DNA of 6,146 bases from Actinotignum schaalii (GTDB lineage Bacteria > Actinomycetota > Actinomycetes > Actinomycetales > Actinomycetaceae), in contig CAMIHT010000102.1 of NCBI GenBank assembly GCA_946222725.1, forward strand, positions 1 to 6,146, given 5' to 3'. The notes beneath the pieces were generated by a model, which worked only from the letters and a program-made list of their open reading frames with translations, made no database searches and was not told the DNA's origin. A program made the position numbers and the translations under genes. Within the stretch, counting starts at the first letter, position 1. Each line of letters begins with the position of its first letter. This document shows, in pieces, positions 6,087-6,146 of the stretch.

Positions 6087-6141
6087 AAAAAGTGTGGGGT
6101 GTGTACTATGCCCTACCAAAAGACATAAACACACCCCACAC
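6087..6141 (-). terminator. Rho-independent terminator of a gene beyond the right edge
   Basis: A perfect 13-base inverted repeat (GTGTGGGGTGTGT at 6092-6104 and its complement at 6129-6141) can form a GC-rich stem. Inside it TATG (6107-6110) and CATA (6124-6127) can pair further, leaving a 13-base loop. Read on the minus strand, the stem is followed at once by TTTTT (6091-6087) and then AAT. The plus-strand side has no T-tract, so the direction is minus. It would end a minus-strand transcript entering from beyond 6146. In related actinobacteria tyrS or a nearby gene lies upstream of this operon, but nothing in the window identifies it. Confidence 0.75.
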
Positions 6142-6146
6142 ACTAA

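Noticed and set aside
6087..6146. The 13-base inverted repeat as a transposon end
   Set aside because: The T-tract on one side only, the stem-loop size and the position between two transcription units fit an intrinsic terminator better. No transposase or target-site duplication is visible.

Overview
The window reads as a stretch of chromosome from a high-GC Gram-positive bacterium (Actinomycetota). All recognisable genes lie on the minus strand, transcribed from about position 6000 toward position 1. The gene order matches the conserved actinobacterial block known in Mycobacterium tuberculosis as Rv1691-Rv1692-Rv1693-tlyA-ppnK(nadK)-recN. The moderately high GC and slightly divergent proteins would fit a member of the Actinomycetaceae (Arcanobacterium/Trueperella-like), but the genus is a guess. 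I see no mobile elements, CRISPR arrays, tRNA or rRNA genes.

Layout in transcription order. Positions 6092-6141 hold a strong hairpin whose minus-strand 3' side runs into five Ts, most likely the terminator of a gene beyond the right edge. A short intergenic region follows with a plausible -10 hexamer and an inverted repeat. Then come: (1) 5981-4257, a TPR-like protein with a roughly 279-residue Arg/Asp/Gly-rich disordered N-terminus and an acidic C-terminal tail; (2) 4254-3241, a HAD-family phosphatase of the glycerol-3-phosphate phosphatase type; (3) 3244-3068, a 58-residue microprotein; (4) 3050-2214, TlyA, an rRNA 2'-O-methyltransferase; (5) 2179-1334, NAD kinase; (6) 1337-1, the first 445 residues of the repair ATPase RecN, which runs off the left edge just at its ABC signature motif.

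The genes are packed as one probable operon: two junctions are 4-base ATGA overlaps, one has a 2-base gap, and the other two gaps are 17 and 34 bases. The products do not form one pathway. They cover ribosome modification (TlyA), phospholipid head-group or glycerol-3-phosphate turnover (HAD phosphatase), NADP supply (NadK), recombinational repair (RecN) and an uncharacterised, probably RNA-related TPR protein. The least ordinary part is the Arg/Asp/Gly-rich extension with regularly scattered Trp/Tyr residues, which resembles the disordered insertions of actinobacterial Rho and RNase E. I found no wholly new system.
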